In this document: piece after piece, positions 10,326 through 20,574 of the stretch
How positions within the stretch are numbered: the first letter of the stretch is position 1
Layout of the letters: the number at the start of each line of letters is the position of its first letter
NCBI GenBank assembly: GCA_010405405.1
Contig: MU004246.1
Span: 310,001-374,000 of the forward strand
DNA length: 64,000 nt
Reading direction: 5' to 3'
Origin: Microthyrium microscopicum
Lineage: Eukaryota; Ascomycota; Dothideomycetes; Microthyriales; Microthyriaceae
Position numbers and translations under genes: made by a program
Notes under the pieces: model-generated
Told to the model about the DNA's origin: nothing
The model's input: the letters and a program-made list of their open reading frames with translations, nothing else
The model's database searches: none

Positions 10326-12332
10326 ATGATGTCTGATCAGGACTTGGAAAAGAATACTGCTCCTGAGATGGCGGCTGAAGATGGTCATGCGACACCAACT
10401 TCGGTGGACCAAAAGGAAATATCCAACATTTCAGAGGCAACTCTTGCTCAAGTGAATGATTCTCAAGTAAGACCAGTCAATATGGTTCTAGAGACTATGC
10501 TGACATTTGATAGACATCAATCAGGTTTGGGCACAACGCTCCAGTGACTGATGCTGGTAACCAGAAGAAGTTCGAGAGCGACGTAAAGGAACTGAGGATA
10601 TCGACTTTATCCCATGCTTCAACTTCTTTAAGTGACGAGCCGATCGAGAAAGATGTCGAGAAGCAGGCTGGAGAGTTAGGATTCGAATCCTCAGCTCCAA
10701 GGAAGCGTGGCCCATTCAGTCGACTATACCGCTGGTTCAGACGCTCATACTGCCCATCAGAAGAACCAGCCTTGATTCTTCCCACCGCGCCAACAGACAA
10801 AGAGAAGTATCTGTACCTCCATACCAATCGGATACCGCTGTATATCGTTGGTATATTTGCCTTCTTGAGTCTTTCGGCTGGCATGTGGCTGTTCGTAATC
10901 TGCTCCAAATACATATACTGGTTCGGCGCCTTCACGATCCTCCTACAACTGTATCTCACCATCTCATACTGGGTCGGTGTATGCGGCAAAGACTGGGACT
11001 TTGAAGCTCACAAGGAAGTCCTGAGTAAAAACGTTCTCACAGCTGAAAACGCGCCGAGCGTGGACATCCTGCTTCCATGCTGTATGGAGCCTCTCGAAGT
11101 TCTCGCCAACACATACAAACACATCCAAGCTCTTGACTACCCTGGTCATCTCGAAGTCCACGTTCTTGACGACGGCGACCAAGCAGCTGTTCGTGCTCTA
11201 GCCATCAGCTATGGCTTCAACTACGCCGTCCGCGAAAACAGACCCTTCCTCCGCAAAGCTGGCAACTTGCGCTGGGCGTTTGGTCGAACAACTGGTGCCT
11301 TCTTTGCGATTTTCGACGCAGACTTTTGTCCAAGACCGGACTTTCTCCTCGAAATGCTACCAGAACATCTCGCAGATGATAAGTTAGCACTAGTCCAAAG
11401 TCCTCAATTCTTCCGCACCACCAAAGAACAAACATGGGTCGAGCAAGGCGCCGGAGCAGTCCAGGAGCTCTTCTACCGCGTGGTCCAAGTAAACCGCAAC
11501 CACTGGGGAGCGTCCATCTGCGTCGGCAGCAATGCCGTGTACCGCCGTGCGGCGCTCGAAGCTGTTGGCGGGACTGCAGAAATTGGTTTCTCTGAGGACG
11601 TCCATACCGGGTAAGTCTCCATATTCCCTCGAAGTTCCAAGCTCTTGCTAATGTATCTGCAGATTCGGCGCCGTCTCCCGCGGCTGGAACCTAAAATACA
11701 TCCCCCTCTGCCTCGCCTGCGGCATATGTCCCGACAATCCCCGCTCCTTCTTCAGCCAGCAAATGCGTTGGTGCATGGGCTCCACCACCCTCCTCTTGAA
11801 TCCAGAATTCTGGAAATCGAACCTCACATTCATGCAAAAGCTCTGCTACTCCTGCGGCTTCATGTACTACTCCGCCGTCTCCCTCTCCATCTTCATCAGC
11901 CCCCTCCCGGGTATAATCCTTCTCTGGATCCGGCCCGAACTTTTCAAATACTACAACCTCGCCTTTGCCCTCCCATCCCTCTTCTACGGCATCATCTTGT
12001 ATCCGCTATGGGCGAAGGGTAGATACGGTTTGAATGTGCAGCATATCCAGGTCATACAGAGTTTCGCATACCTCAATGCAATCAAGGATAAACTGCTAGG
12101 CAATGCGTTGCATTGGGCGCCGACGGGAAATGCAAAGGCGCATAAGAGTAACAAGTATCGAAATATGCGGATTCTGGCGTGGTGTTGGTGGTTTATGGTG
12201 TTGGGTGGATTGGTGAGTGCAGTTAGTTGGAGGGTGTTGCATGGGATTCATTGGTATCATACGATACCGTTGATTTTGTTGAATGCTTATAACTTTTATT
12301 TGGCGCATCCTTTTTTGTTTTATTGTGGATAG
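10326..12332 (+). CDS. cellulose-synthase-like family 2 glycosyltransferase
   Basis: Processive membrane-bound GT2 of the cellulose synthase/BcsA type, expected to polymerise a beta-linked glycan from a UDP-sugar and to extrude it. Exons are 10326-10466, 10514-11610 and 11663-12332, with introns of 47 and 52 nt, giving 635 residues. The polar N-terminus is followed by two membrane segments (IVGIFAFLSLSAGMWLFVI and YWFGAFTILLQLYLTISYW). The catalytic signature is complete: DDGD (Asp266), DADF (Asp315), SEDVHTG (Asp409) and QQMRW (445-449). Several C-terminal membrane spans follow. Two ATGs are adjacent at 10326 and 10329. There is no chitin-synthase signature and no PilZ domain. The product cannot be read from the sequence; the nearby UDP-glucose dehydrogenase makes UDP-glucuronate a candidate donor. 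Confidence 0.88.
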
Positions 12333-13059
12333 GGGGTGGTTTGGTTGGATATAGAGAATGGATTGTTAGCTCCGAGTCCGATTGGGCGGTAATGATAGAT
12401 GGGATATTAGATAGTAATGAAAGTATCTTTGAAGCCAATGAGTGCAATTGCTGCATAGAATATGATACTGATGATCAAAGAGAGTCTGGTTGATAGTAAG
12501 GACGATAAAGCGAGATGTAAGAGAGAGGGGATGAGTTGGGCTGTGATCGGCTTATATGATGATAAGAACATAGCCAAGTCAAACATGAGTAGTTCGCCTT
12601 GCGTATACACCATGCGTACGGCTGATTCGTTCCATAAGTGCATCTAGTGCATCACCAATGATAGTTATTTCTTGAACTAGCGTTGGGACATGGAGCTTAC
12701 ACCGACTAGCAAGGATATTGTAGCTTCGACGACCAATAAGTCTATCAACACTGCGTTGGGTTTTGCAGAAGCTGTAAGATCTCATCCTCGACGATAGGCG
12801 AATTGATTTCTTTCTTAGAGGCCTGAAGCATATCATACGACTGGAACTGTGAAGTGACTGTGAAATGACTTTGAAATGACTGAAAGGCCAATGATTAAGG
12901 TATAAGGAGACTTCGAAGATCTTGTCGTACTGCTAAAGAAGTAAGGTCCGTTTGCTGATTTGAGGAAGAGGACTAAACTGCTCGTACTATTTCTTAGTAT
13001 GGAGCAGCGCAAGGAAATAATTGCATACTTGTCCTGTTGACGCCGTTCAAGCAAGTAAC
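12333..13059. other. intergenic, nothing recognised
   Basis: Downstream flank of the GT2 gene. Short open frames occur on both strands, but none has recognisable coding character or a proper start and splice pattern. Confidence 0.35.
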
Positions 13060-13526
13060 TTAGACGATACTGCTCGGCGAATCCGAACATATACAGGTTG
13101 TGCGTTATTCTGGAAGGACATTGAAAGAAACCTGTATGCCTGCAAACAACTTGCAGAACTGATGCGTCAAGGATTCAATGATACTGGATCTCAGAAGTGG
13201 AGCAGCCCATGCTAAAGGCGGGACGGCTCGCACGATCCTAGCCTTGTTGTTTCAACCAATGTCTCGGAATGTACCATCAAAGAGAGGCAAGGAAACTCCC
13301 AAATCGTGGCAGTCTTTGGCAGGTTCAGTGATCAAATCGTGTTTCGGACTTTGCATGTTTTGGGCGCCTTGTTCAAATCCACACTAGCTCGGTTTGTTGC
13401 TTCAGCATCGAAAGCTCGCTGCAGCCTAGGTTGATTAGATGTGATATCAGCCACTGGAGTCTTTTCCGTAATAGCCTTAAGGATCCATACATCGTAGTCT
13501 TGTTTCACTGGTTGCAGCGGAGGCAT
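13060..13526 (-). pseudogene. possible decayed gene of unknown family
   Basis: On the minus strand a coding-like stretch starts near 13526 (MPPLQPVKQDYDVWILKAIT, then SNQPRLQRAFDAEATNRASV). It continues after a frame change with CHDLGVSLPLFDGTFRDIG and, after an in-frame stop, with a further protein-like stretch of about 50 residues around 13260-13110. The run of protein-like sequence across breaks suggests a dead gene rather than chance frames. The family is not recognised. Confidence 0.3.
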
Positions 13527-14531
13527 CTAGTTCCTCTCTGGGACGATAATACACGTATGAAGGAGATATGTCGTGCAGTGTATTAGAGTATTCTGCCCCT
13601 TTGCCTCAGCAGTTTTCCGGTGTTTGAATATGCCTGGAGAGCAATACCACATATTCATGTCGCAATAGCCTCATAATCACTGGCAAGCTTACGGGGAACT
13701 GAAAATGCATACGCAAGTTGCGCCAGTGTCACTTGTCGGCGTGGATCACAACTTCGACAAAGTCACAGATCGCCCTCAACACTCCACGAAGTCAATGTAA
13801 TAATGGAGGACTGCGAGTGAGATGGAGTGTAGTTGAACGTTGCGGGAGTGGCTTGAAGGCTGCTTAAAGGGGGCCAAAAAGGCTGAATAGCAGAATCTGG
13901 GGCAGACGCAGGTGATTGGCGCGCGCTTACCGGTAAGCGGACGTTGACTTCAACGTAACTTACTGCAGGACTAGGTACTCCTTACACTTCAACGCCAACT
14001 TCTTTTCTACGGCCCGACTTTTAATTATGAGAGGAGGACAGACTTAAATTTTGCTGGATTAGGCTTTTCCATTAACCTGACGGCCGCTTTTACACGCTGG
14101 CTTAGCTGGGCATTCGATACTGGCTTGGAGCCCTACCGTCATCCTAACCAAACTCAATCGTCCACCACCTACAGAAGCCTACACCTCGACAATCTTTAGC
14201 TGCACCATAGGAAAGGACTCCCTTGCTTTCACTCTATCCTCCACAAATCTACCACACTACTCATTAGAGCCTCCATTTCTCCAACGCAAGCCAAGACCCC
14301 ATATATCAGACATTGGCTATCCTTTCTCCCCTGACCCACTATTGGCCACTCGCTGTCCCCAATCTATTGCCGTGCCCCAACTTCTGGTCATCTCCAGCAA
14401 ACTACAATTTCCCACGACATTCGCCAAACGGTCTCGACCACCTCACCCTTTCCTCTCCAAAATCCTACTTCCCCATATCAATCTCCACGCTGGAGCAATC
14501 ATAACATTTCCGGGACCATCTCCCCGGAGCC
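13527..14531. other. long upstream region of the 14.5-kb gene
   Basis: About 1 kb without a supported gene. From about 14130 to 14531 the plus strand is strikingly C/T-rich (ccaccac, ctccac, ttctcc blocks), typical of a fungal core promoter and 5' leader before the ATG at 14532. A pair of short GC-rich words (gcgcgcttaccggtaagcg) at about 13920 forms a small palindrome. Confidence 0.4.
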
Positions 14532-15936
14532 ATGTTTGCCCATTACCTACAAGGGCGCATGGGTCCCAAGACTCCCACGTTTTCACGGCAAACCATATTC
14601 ACAGTCGTTGTCTTCTTCACACTGCTCATCTGGAGCTGGCAAATATTCGGTTCATCGACACCGCGGACGCGCGAAAGTTCGAAACCTTCAGCGCCGATAG
14701 TCGATCCTCTTCCTCCCTACGTCAAACCGCGATATTGGTCCGCTTCACATCTGGGTGGACTTGAAGGCATAAAAGCGTTCCCCAAGCCAGATGGCTTAAA
14801 CAAGATCGTTGCCATAATATTTTATGGACGACCGGCAACAGTCTCAATTCTCGATTGCTACTTGAAGCGGAACTTGATAAAAAATGGGGGAATGCTGGAT
14901 GAGGTTGTTTGGATAGTACGAACCAACGACACATCGCACAAGGCATACCTAGATGTTCTTCTGGCCGAGGAGGACGCATATACCAAATGGAACGTAACAT
15001 TTGGCGAGAACGAGGATTACCGGAGCGCATACGACCGAGTACAAAACGGCACAATGTACATCAAGATAGATGATGATATAGTACGTTCAGCTGCGCCGCA
15101 ATTTTCTTCTGACTCGAATACTAACGTGCTAAATAGGTCTTCATGGAAGATACTGTAATACCGTCCATCGTGGACTCAAAATGGAAGAACCCAGACTACT
15201 TCATCATCTCCGCAAACATCATGAACCAGCCATCACTATCATGGGTTCACTGGCGTCTAGGTGCCGTCCGCCCCTATCTTCCTGAGATAGAACCTGCACC
15301 ACCATCAGACGTCGTCCCAGAAGAACTCCGCGTTGAATGGAAAGCATCAGCGCTCCCTGACTGGACCTCCTCTGATCCCGAATGGATAATGTCACTCGAG
15401 TACATATCACCCTACAAAAAGCACCGATGGCTCCCCGTGAAGTACGACACCTCGAACCGCTCAATCGACGATACACCCATCATATTCACAGATTTCAATG
15501 CTTTCAGTGAAGGTCTTTGGAAATGGACGATCGCGGCGCAGCAGCACTACAGTTTCTTTGAGAATCTGGAAAAGAATGAACTTTGGCGGTATAAGTTCAG
15601 CGAGTGGAACTATAATTATACGCGCATGGGCATACAGTTTGTCGCGATGATGGGCGAGGATATCAATATGGGAAAGCCGATTGTTGAAAGGGATGATGAG
15701 TATTACTTCTCGGAAGTGATGACACAGAAGACATCACGGCGTAAGTTTATCTCATTTCCGGAGCGTATATAACCACTAACAACGAGATAGATGGCGTAGT
15801 AGACGGTCGCTCATTAGTAGCTCACTACAGCTTCAAGCCACAAAGAGACGGCATCGCCAGTACTGACATACTGGATCGATATCGAACCTTTGCGGATGAA
15901 AATATTTGCATACAGCCTGTCCGTCCCATATATTAA
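14532..15936 (+). CDS. type II membrane protein, putative glycosyltransferase
   Basis: Exons are 14532-15080, 15137-15740 and 15791-15936, with introns of 56 and 50 nt, giving 432 residues. A short cytoplasmic head (basic, with GRMGPKTPTFSRQ) is followed by one membrane anchor (FTVVVFFTLLIWSWQIF, about 22-38) and a Ser/Pro-rich stem, the layout of Golgi type II enzymes. The luminal part has IVAIIFYGRPATVSILDCYL, then an acidic YIKIDDDI at 177-183 that ends exactly at intron 1 and continues with VFMEDT. It looks like a DxD-type nucleotide-sugar site placed after a Rossmann-like region. N-glycosylation sequons are present (NVT, NGT, NYT). No named family is recognised. Position near UGDH, GH12 and GT2 genes supports a glycan role. 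Confidence 0.62.
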
Positions 15937-16269
15937 GGACAGCATCGGACTTGCATATACCACGGCGTTCTTCGGGCATATTTTGAACGGCGCATACTGG
16001 GAAGACAACGATTGTTCTCCACGCCTATAGTTGTACCGCTAGGTAATTCAAGGTTGATATGTTCATTTGTTTTTATAGAGCATTACCCATTGGGTCGCAA
16101 CATAGTATTTAAAGCGTATTTGCATTAGGTTGCTTGGTAGGAAATAGATACTATCGATAAAGCAATCGAGAACTATACCCCCTCAACACCGCATCCTTCT
16201 CTTGGACAACTCTTTGTGCCATGCCGAAGTGCCTCCATCACCACGCACATTGTTCACCCTGTCCACTCT
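15937..16269. other. convergent intergenic region
   Basis: This is the 3' flank of the putative glycosyltransferase and of the minus-strand Pmp3 gene. Nothing else was recognised. Confidence 0.4.
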
Positions 16270-16637
16270 CTAAACAGTTCCATAACCTGGCGGTGGCGCT
16301 CCTGCAGCTCCAGGCGCAGGCTGGACAACAACGTATTGTTTTCCGCCTCGCTGGACACGGTTCGAGTAGACGCCTGGCGCATCGGGGGAGTAAAGGCCTG
16401 CGCGTGCTTCGTCGCGTTTCTTGAAGTAGATGTATTCGACGTAGAAGGCGTGAACTGGGGTTTCGTAAGCGTCATGATGGGTTTGAGCTGGGGGCAATGC
16501 TTACTATGACCTGGGAAGTACCCAAGAACTGTGAGAAGGATGTTGATGCAGAGATCTGCTCCACAGCCGGCTGTGAGGGCGACGCCAACTGGTGGGAGGA
16601 AGATTGTTATGATTATGAGGAGGATTGCTGAGATCAT
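16270..16637 (-). CDS. Pmp3 family plasma-membrane proteolipid
   Basis: Small two-span membrane protein of the Pmp3/UPF0057 family, which affects membrane potential and salt tolerance in yeast. Exons are 16637-16505 and 16454-16270; the 50-nt intron has a GTAAGC donor and a CCCAG acceptor. The spliced protein has 105 residues. The family core is complete: MISAILLIIITIFLPPVGVA, GCGADLCINILLTVLGYFPG and, across the splice, GHIHAFYVEYIYF. The canonical GHIHAFY join confirms the intron. A C-terminal extension of about 45 residues is Gly/Pro/Gln-rich and ends PPPGYGTV, containing a PPxY motif (PPGY, 99-102). Yeast Pmp3 stops soon after the second span, so the tail is an elaboration that could recruit WW-domain proteins. 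Confidence 0.92.
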
Positions 16638-16921
16638 TGTCGCGGTTTGTTGGTGTAGGTTGTTGGTGGTTCGTTGTGGTGTTTTTGAGGTATGAGGATG
16701 GAGGTGAAGCGGTGGTTGTTATGTATGTATTGCTGGCGCCTAGGTCCGTGTGGCAATATCAGTGGCTGGGTAGGAGATCAGGCGCGGGAATAATGCTGTT
16801 GTTGTTGGTCTTGGTCTTGGTAACTTGTTTTGGTGGTTAAATGAGAGGCGGTTCGAGCTCTAAGGCTTCAATGCTTGATCCAATCATTGAACAGGCATAC
16901 GTCATCATTGAGCTAAGGCAC

Positions 16922-17134
16922 CAAGGGGTCGAGAAAATAAATGGCGCGCTCCCAACGAGTGCAATGGCTCCCATATAAGACGATCTACTATCGAGTGCTT
17001 TATTTGCCATAGAGCGCGTTCAGACTTCGATTATTTATCGAATGCGATGAAAAATATAATACATTTGAATCAACAACGTTCGTGGGAGCCATCGACGCTG
17101 ATGGGAGAACGCCAGTTATTTTGTTCATCGGTTG
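16922..17134 (+). mobile_element. 213-bp inverted-repeat MITE, copy A
   Basis: Non-autonomous DNA-transposon-like element with terminal inverted repeats of about 54 bp. The left end starts caaggggtcgagaaaataaa and the right end closes ttattttgttcatcggttg. The flanks share ggcac (5 bp), probably most of a target duplication. The interior contains the family word tatcgagtgctttatttgcc. It has no coding capacity. It pairs most closely with copy D (48498-48713), which lies in the opposite orientation. Confidence 0.85.
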
Positions 17135-18028
17135 GGCACTTGGGGTACGATTAGATAAGATCAGGCCTTGGCACTCTGTTACAACAACTACATCGCGAGA
17201 ATGATTTTCCAAAACCTTCGCACGTTACTTATAAGCCAGCAAGGGAAAACGGTCAGATCTATTTCTCTGGAAGTCTGAGGGGATGCCGTCTGACTCTGAA
17301 ACCTTCATTTAAACACATCAGCAAACGTGTCACCTTGGTACACAGCCTCCATCGCGCCGAAAGCAACCATCAAATACAGAGCTATATCATCTAGCCGAAT
17401 GAAGCCATTTCTTCTGTTTGCAGCGAAGGTGCCTATTTGAATACTCCAGAGGCATGAAGATGGACCATCAAAAGCTTGACATATTTTGCTCATCGTCTTG
17501 GCATGGGGCAAGGCATTCTGTTCGTTTCAGACTCTGGAGCACGACGCGTAATGGCTCATGGCGAAGCAACTTCTCGTGTTCGGTTTCACGAATTCCTGCC
17601 AAGCGGATGTAAAGCTTTTAGAATACAAAGAGACCCCTCTAGTGGAGGCCGCGAGGCCTCCCTCCCTCCACGATTAGCCATTCACATGATCGGAGATATC
17701 TGCGAATCATAGTTCCAAGCCTCCTTCAAACCTATTTGTGAAACAGACATAACCGGCTACCTGGTCTCGCGTGGTTGTTGAGGCTAAACTCGTACTTGGG
17801 ATCTTGGCGGATTGAACTGGTAATGGAAAGGACAGCCGGTGCTTGGTAGGCTGACTTTGGTGATACTGCATATCTCCACTAATCATAAAATATCTAGCGT
17901 ACGAGCTTAGCAGTCGAGCGCAAGACAGGTTGCATGCAATATTTCGCGGATGAAGCCAGGTTCGTACCTTACTTGTCACGGCGCGAATTAGGCGATCATG
18001 GTCGCCGGCTAAGAATTCCGACGCCATT
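17135..18028. other. intergenic between two MITE copies
   Basis: Minus-strand open stretches at 17305-17511 and 17707-18027 look mildly protein-like but have no recognisable domain or convincing gene structure. The second begins only 2 bp from MITE copy B, and its ATG overlaps that element's target duplication. Confidence 0.3.
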
Positions 18029-18241
18029 CAACGGCATAGCAAAATAAATGGCGTACTCCCATCAACTCTAATAGCGCCTAGAGGCTACGGTCTATTATTG
18101 AGTGCTTTCTTTGCTATAAAGGGCGTTCAGATTAGGAGTATTTATTAGATACGATAGGAATTAAAGCGCCTTCTAATTAGCAGCGCTCATAGTAGCCATC
18201 AGAGTTGATAGGAGTAAGCCATTTATTTTGCTATGCCGTTA
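18029..18241 (+). mobile_element. 213-bp MITE, copy B
   Basis: Same length and layout as copy A. The terminal repeats are nearly perfect over the outer 24 bp (aacggcatagcaaaataaat at one end and its complement at the other). It is flanked on both sides by GCCATT, a clean 6-bp target duplication. It belongs to the same subfamily as copy F (57315-57527): much of the interior is shared (for example ctaatagcgccta and attagatacgat-like words). Confidence 0.88.
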
Positions 18242-20121
18242 GCCATTGACAGCGGAAGATATAATGTTCAGTGCTTTTCCCATTGAATTAGGAAATTGGA
18301 ATCAATAAGCGTGCGCTTCACCTTCAGCATCACCATGTGTTCATATTTTTAGCCTATTGATGCATGCTGCGCCGAAAACTGACTAGCTCTCAGCCTTACT
18401 GCACCTTCACCGAGGAAATTCAGTATTGAACAATTTTTCCCTGTTTCCTGGACCCCTCATATGCAATTCTTACCGGGTTGTCTCCTGTCAAAATCGACAG
18501 CAGATGCGACACGTTCTGTATTTGTGCAAGTGTTGCAGCCATGAAGGTGAAATGCTGGAACATAACAAGCAATCCCAGGTAAGCCTCAGCACAACAAGAC
18601 GACCATGTCGAGCCTGCTGGATCATGAGAAAAACTATAAAGCTTTCTTCCAGCGAACATTAATTGCAGTTTCGGACGCCATGCTCAGTGCCCCGAAATGT
18701 TACCCGCTTGTTGCCTTCAGACCTCGTGCGGCACGCTCTACTATCAAGGCATACATGGTTCTCACTATCCATCTCCGGTGATTTGCTTCACGTTTGCACC
18801 AAATATACTGATCTATCAGGCAACAGCCATCAGCCTGATTTGCAGGTCCTAGTGGTTCCATAGGATGCTCAAGATCAGGGCGGCAACACTGCACGGCCGC
18901 GGCCTTCTGGTTTCTATACCGGGACGTAGTCCAATTCAGGAAACTGAATTTTTACACTAAATTATACTCTCATCATGCAATACCTTCAGCCACTGGATCA
19001 GTTGCTCCGTCTGGGAATACCATTTATGGGTTTGGCAGAGACAACGGACGAGGCGCCCACGAAGGCCTACAGTCTAAATTTGGTTGCTGGAGGCAATGGC
19101 TACTGCGGGAATGCGGACCGCGTTGCACGAATCGCAAAGCCATCCAGCGACTGAGGCAATCTCATGAAGCCTAGAATGACTTCACCAAGGCGGTCAATTC
19201 TCCCACGCGTGGAACCACTCGCACTGAATTGTAGCTGTAAGTTGGCTTTCGTTGTCTTTCCAAGTGAACGAAAAAATCCAAGCCTCAGAAATGTGCATGT
19301 AGAGCTCTAGTAGTGGGAGTGAGTGGGTGCTTTTGTTTGAAACCTTTGTACCTTTACACGACCTTCATCAATATCCTTAATCTGCACAACAAACATCTCT
19401 TCCTTTTTCAGCATGCAATGTGCACAAGTCATCCTTCTTTCTTTAAGCCCTTCTTTTTATATTGATTGGATGCTTGCTGATACCGCTATTAAAATTAGGC
19501 CAAGGCTGTCAAGCTGTGTAATAGAATATGGACGCGAAAGGCATAAGGCAAAAGGCATCGTCCACTAAAAGTTCACTTCATTGTCAAGCCACACCTAGTT
19601 CATCTACACGCCCCGCAAAGGATATACCGAACCTTCGACTCTTGGGAGTCTCTTCCTCAATCTCACACCGTTCCTTTTCAAATAAGCGGCCATATCCGAT
19701 GGTTTCTGAATCTCAGGGCGGCCTTTGACTCACACATCGTGATGGAGGCCAAATCCGCCTACGAGGCCCTGTGTAACAAACCGGCGACGGGTTTTGATTT
19801 GATGTTAGAAGATTGCCTCAGGGAAAATGGGCGGTGATGAGGAGGCACTGCTAAATAAGCTATAGCAGTTACATGTAAAGATGTTGTCGTTTTCAGTGCC
19901 TCAGAAACGCCTTGCTCCCATATTCTTTGAGTATATAGAGCAAGACTTTGAGACACGAGTTTCTGGGTTTCAGCAGACTCAGATCGACTTGTATTCTTCT
20001 ACTATCACCAGTTTAACCGAACTCGAGGCACAGTCTTCTCGGCAAAGAATTAAGTAAGTCTATGTGGCATATAAACCTTTCCTTTCGACTCTTGAGCCGT
20101 TAATTTAGAAGCTAACAAAAG
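18242..20121. other. gene-poor intergenic region
   Basis: No supported gene in about 1.9 kb. Short open frames occur on both strands without domains or splice context. A sequence like a 5'-leader intron (gtaagtctatgtgg... ending acaaaag) lies just upstream of the ATG at 20122. Confidence 0.35.
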
Positions 20122-20574
20122 ATGGCAGCCGTTTCCAATTCTTTCTATTGCTGTCAGTGCCATTCTGGCCCTTGGTCAAGAGAGATATATTGCCACTGTC
20201 TATCCCCTGGTTGTTACCACAAAGAGTGTCCTTACTGCCTCGAAGAGACGATACCCGACCAAGCAAAGTACAGCTCACTTCCGAAGTCATCGCAATCCAC
20301 CAGCATGTCAGACAACTACAACTTTCAGCACAGGTCTATGTCCAGCTTGAACTTGGTATTGAGCCTAGGACCTTCCCTCTTTCCATCTCCTTCGCCGGTG
20401 GATCTGTCAGGTTTGGGGGGATTTCAAGCTAGACCTGAAGGAACGGGCAACCAGATTTGGCATTGTTGCCAATGTGCCACCGACAACGGAAATATTGCAC
20501 ATACTAAATCTTGTCTGAATGCGGCTTGCGGACATCAGGCCGACTCTTGTTGTCACTACGAGGATACCCCATGA
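20122..20574 (+). CDS. small Cys-rich zinc-ribbon-like protein (family copy 1)
   Basis: Intronless frame of 150 residues. It has two Cys clusters: an N-terminal one (YCCQCHSGPW, then CHCLSPGCYHKECPYC) and a C-terminal one (WHCCQCATDNGNIAHTKSC, then a C-x3-C with a CCHYE end). The spacing W-x-C-C-x-C ... C-x3-C-x6-CC is that of the small fungal 'WTCC-C-G' zinc-ribbon-like proteins. The middle of about 50 residues is Ser/Pro-rich linker. Two relatives lie at 23413 and 26194. I know of no assigned function; metal binding is inferred from the cysteines alone. Confidence 0.6.
   Translation: MAAVSNSFYCCQCHSGPWSREIYCHCLSPGCYHKECPYCLEETIPDQAKYSSLPKSSQSTSMSDNYNFQHRSMSSLNLVLSLGPSLFPSPSPVDLSGLGGFQARPEGTGNQIWHCCQCATDNGNIAHTKSCLNAACGHQADSCCHYEDTP

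Noticed and set aside
16840-16880. T-loop-like sequence ggttcgagctc that could mark a tRNA
   Set aside because: The flanking bases do not form the T-stem, and no acceptor or anticodon arms could be folded around it.
17305-18027. Two minus-strand frames (17305-17511 with RLDDIALYLMVAFGAMEAVY, and 17707-18027 starting MASEFLAGDHD)
   Set aside because: Mildly protein-like, but no domain, no convincing introns joining them, and the second start overlaps the target duplication of a MITE. Could be remnants; not enough to annotate.
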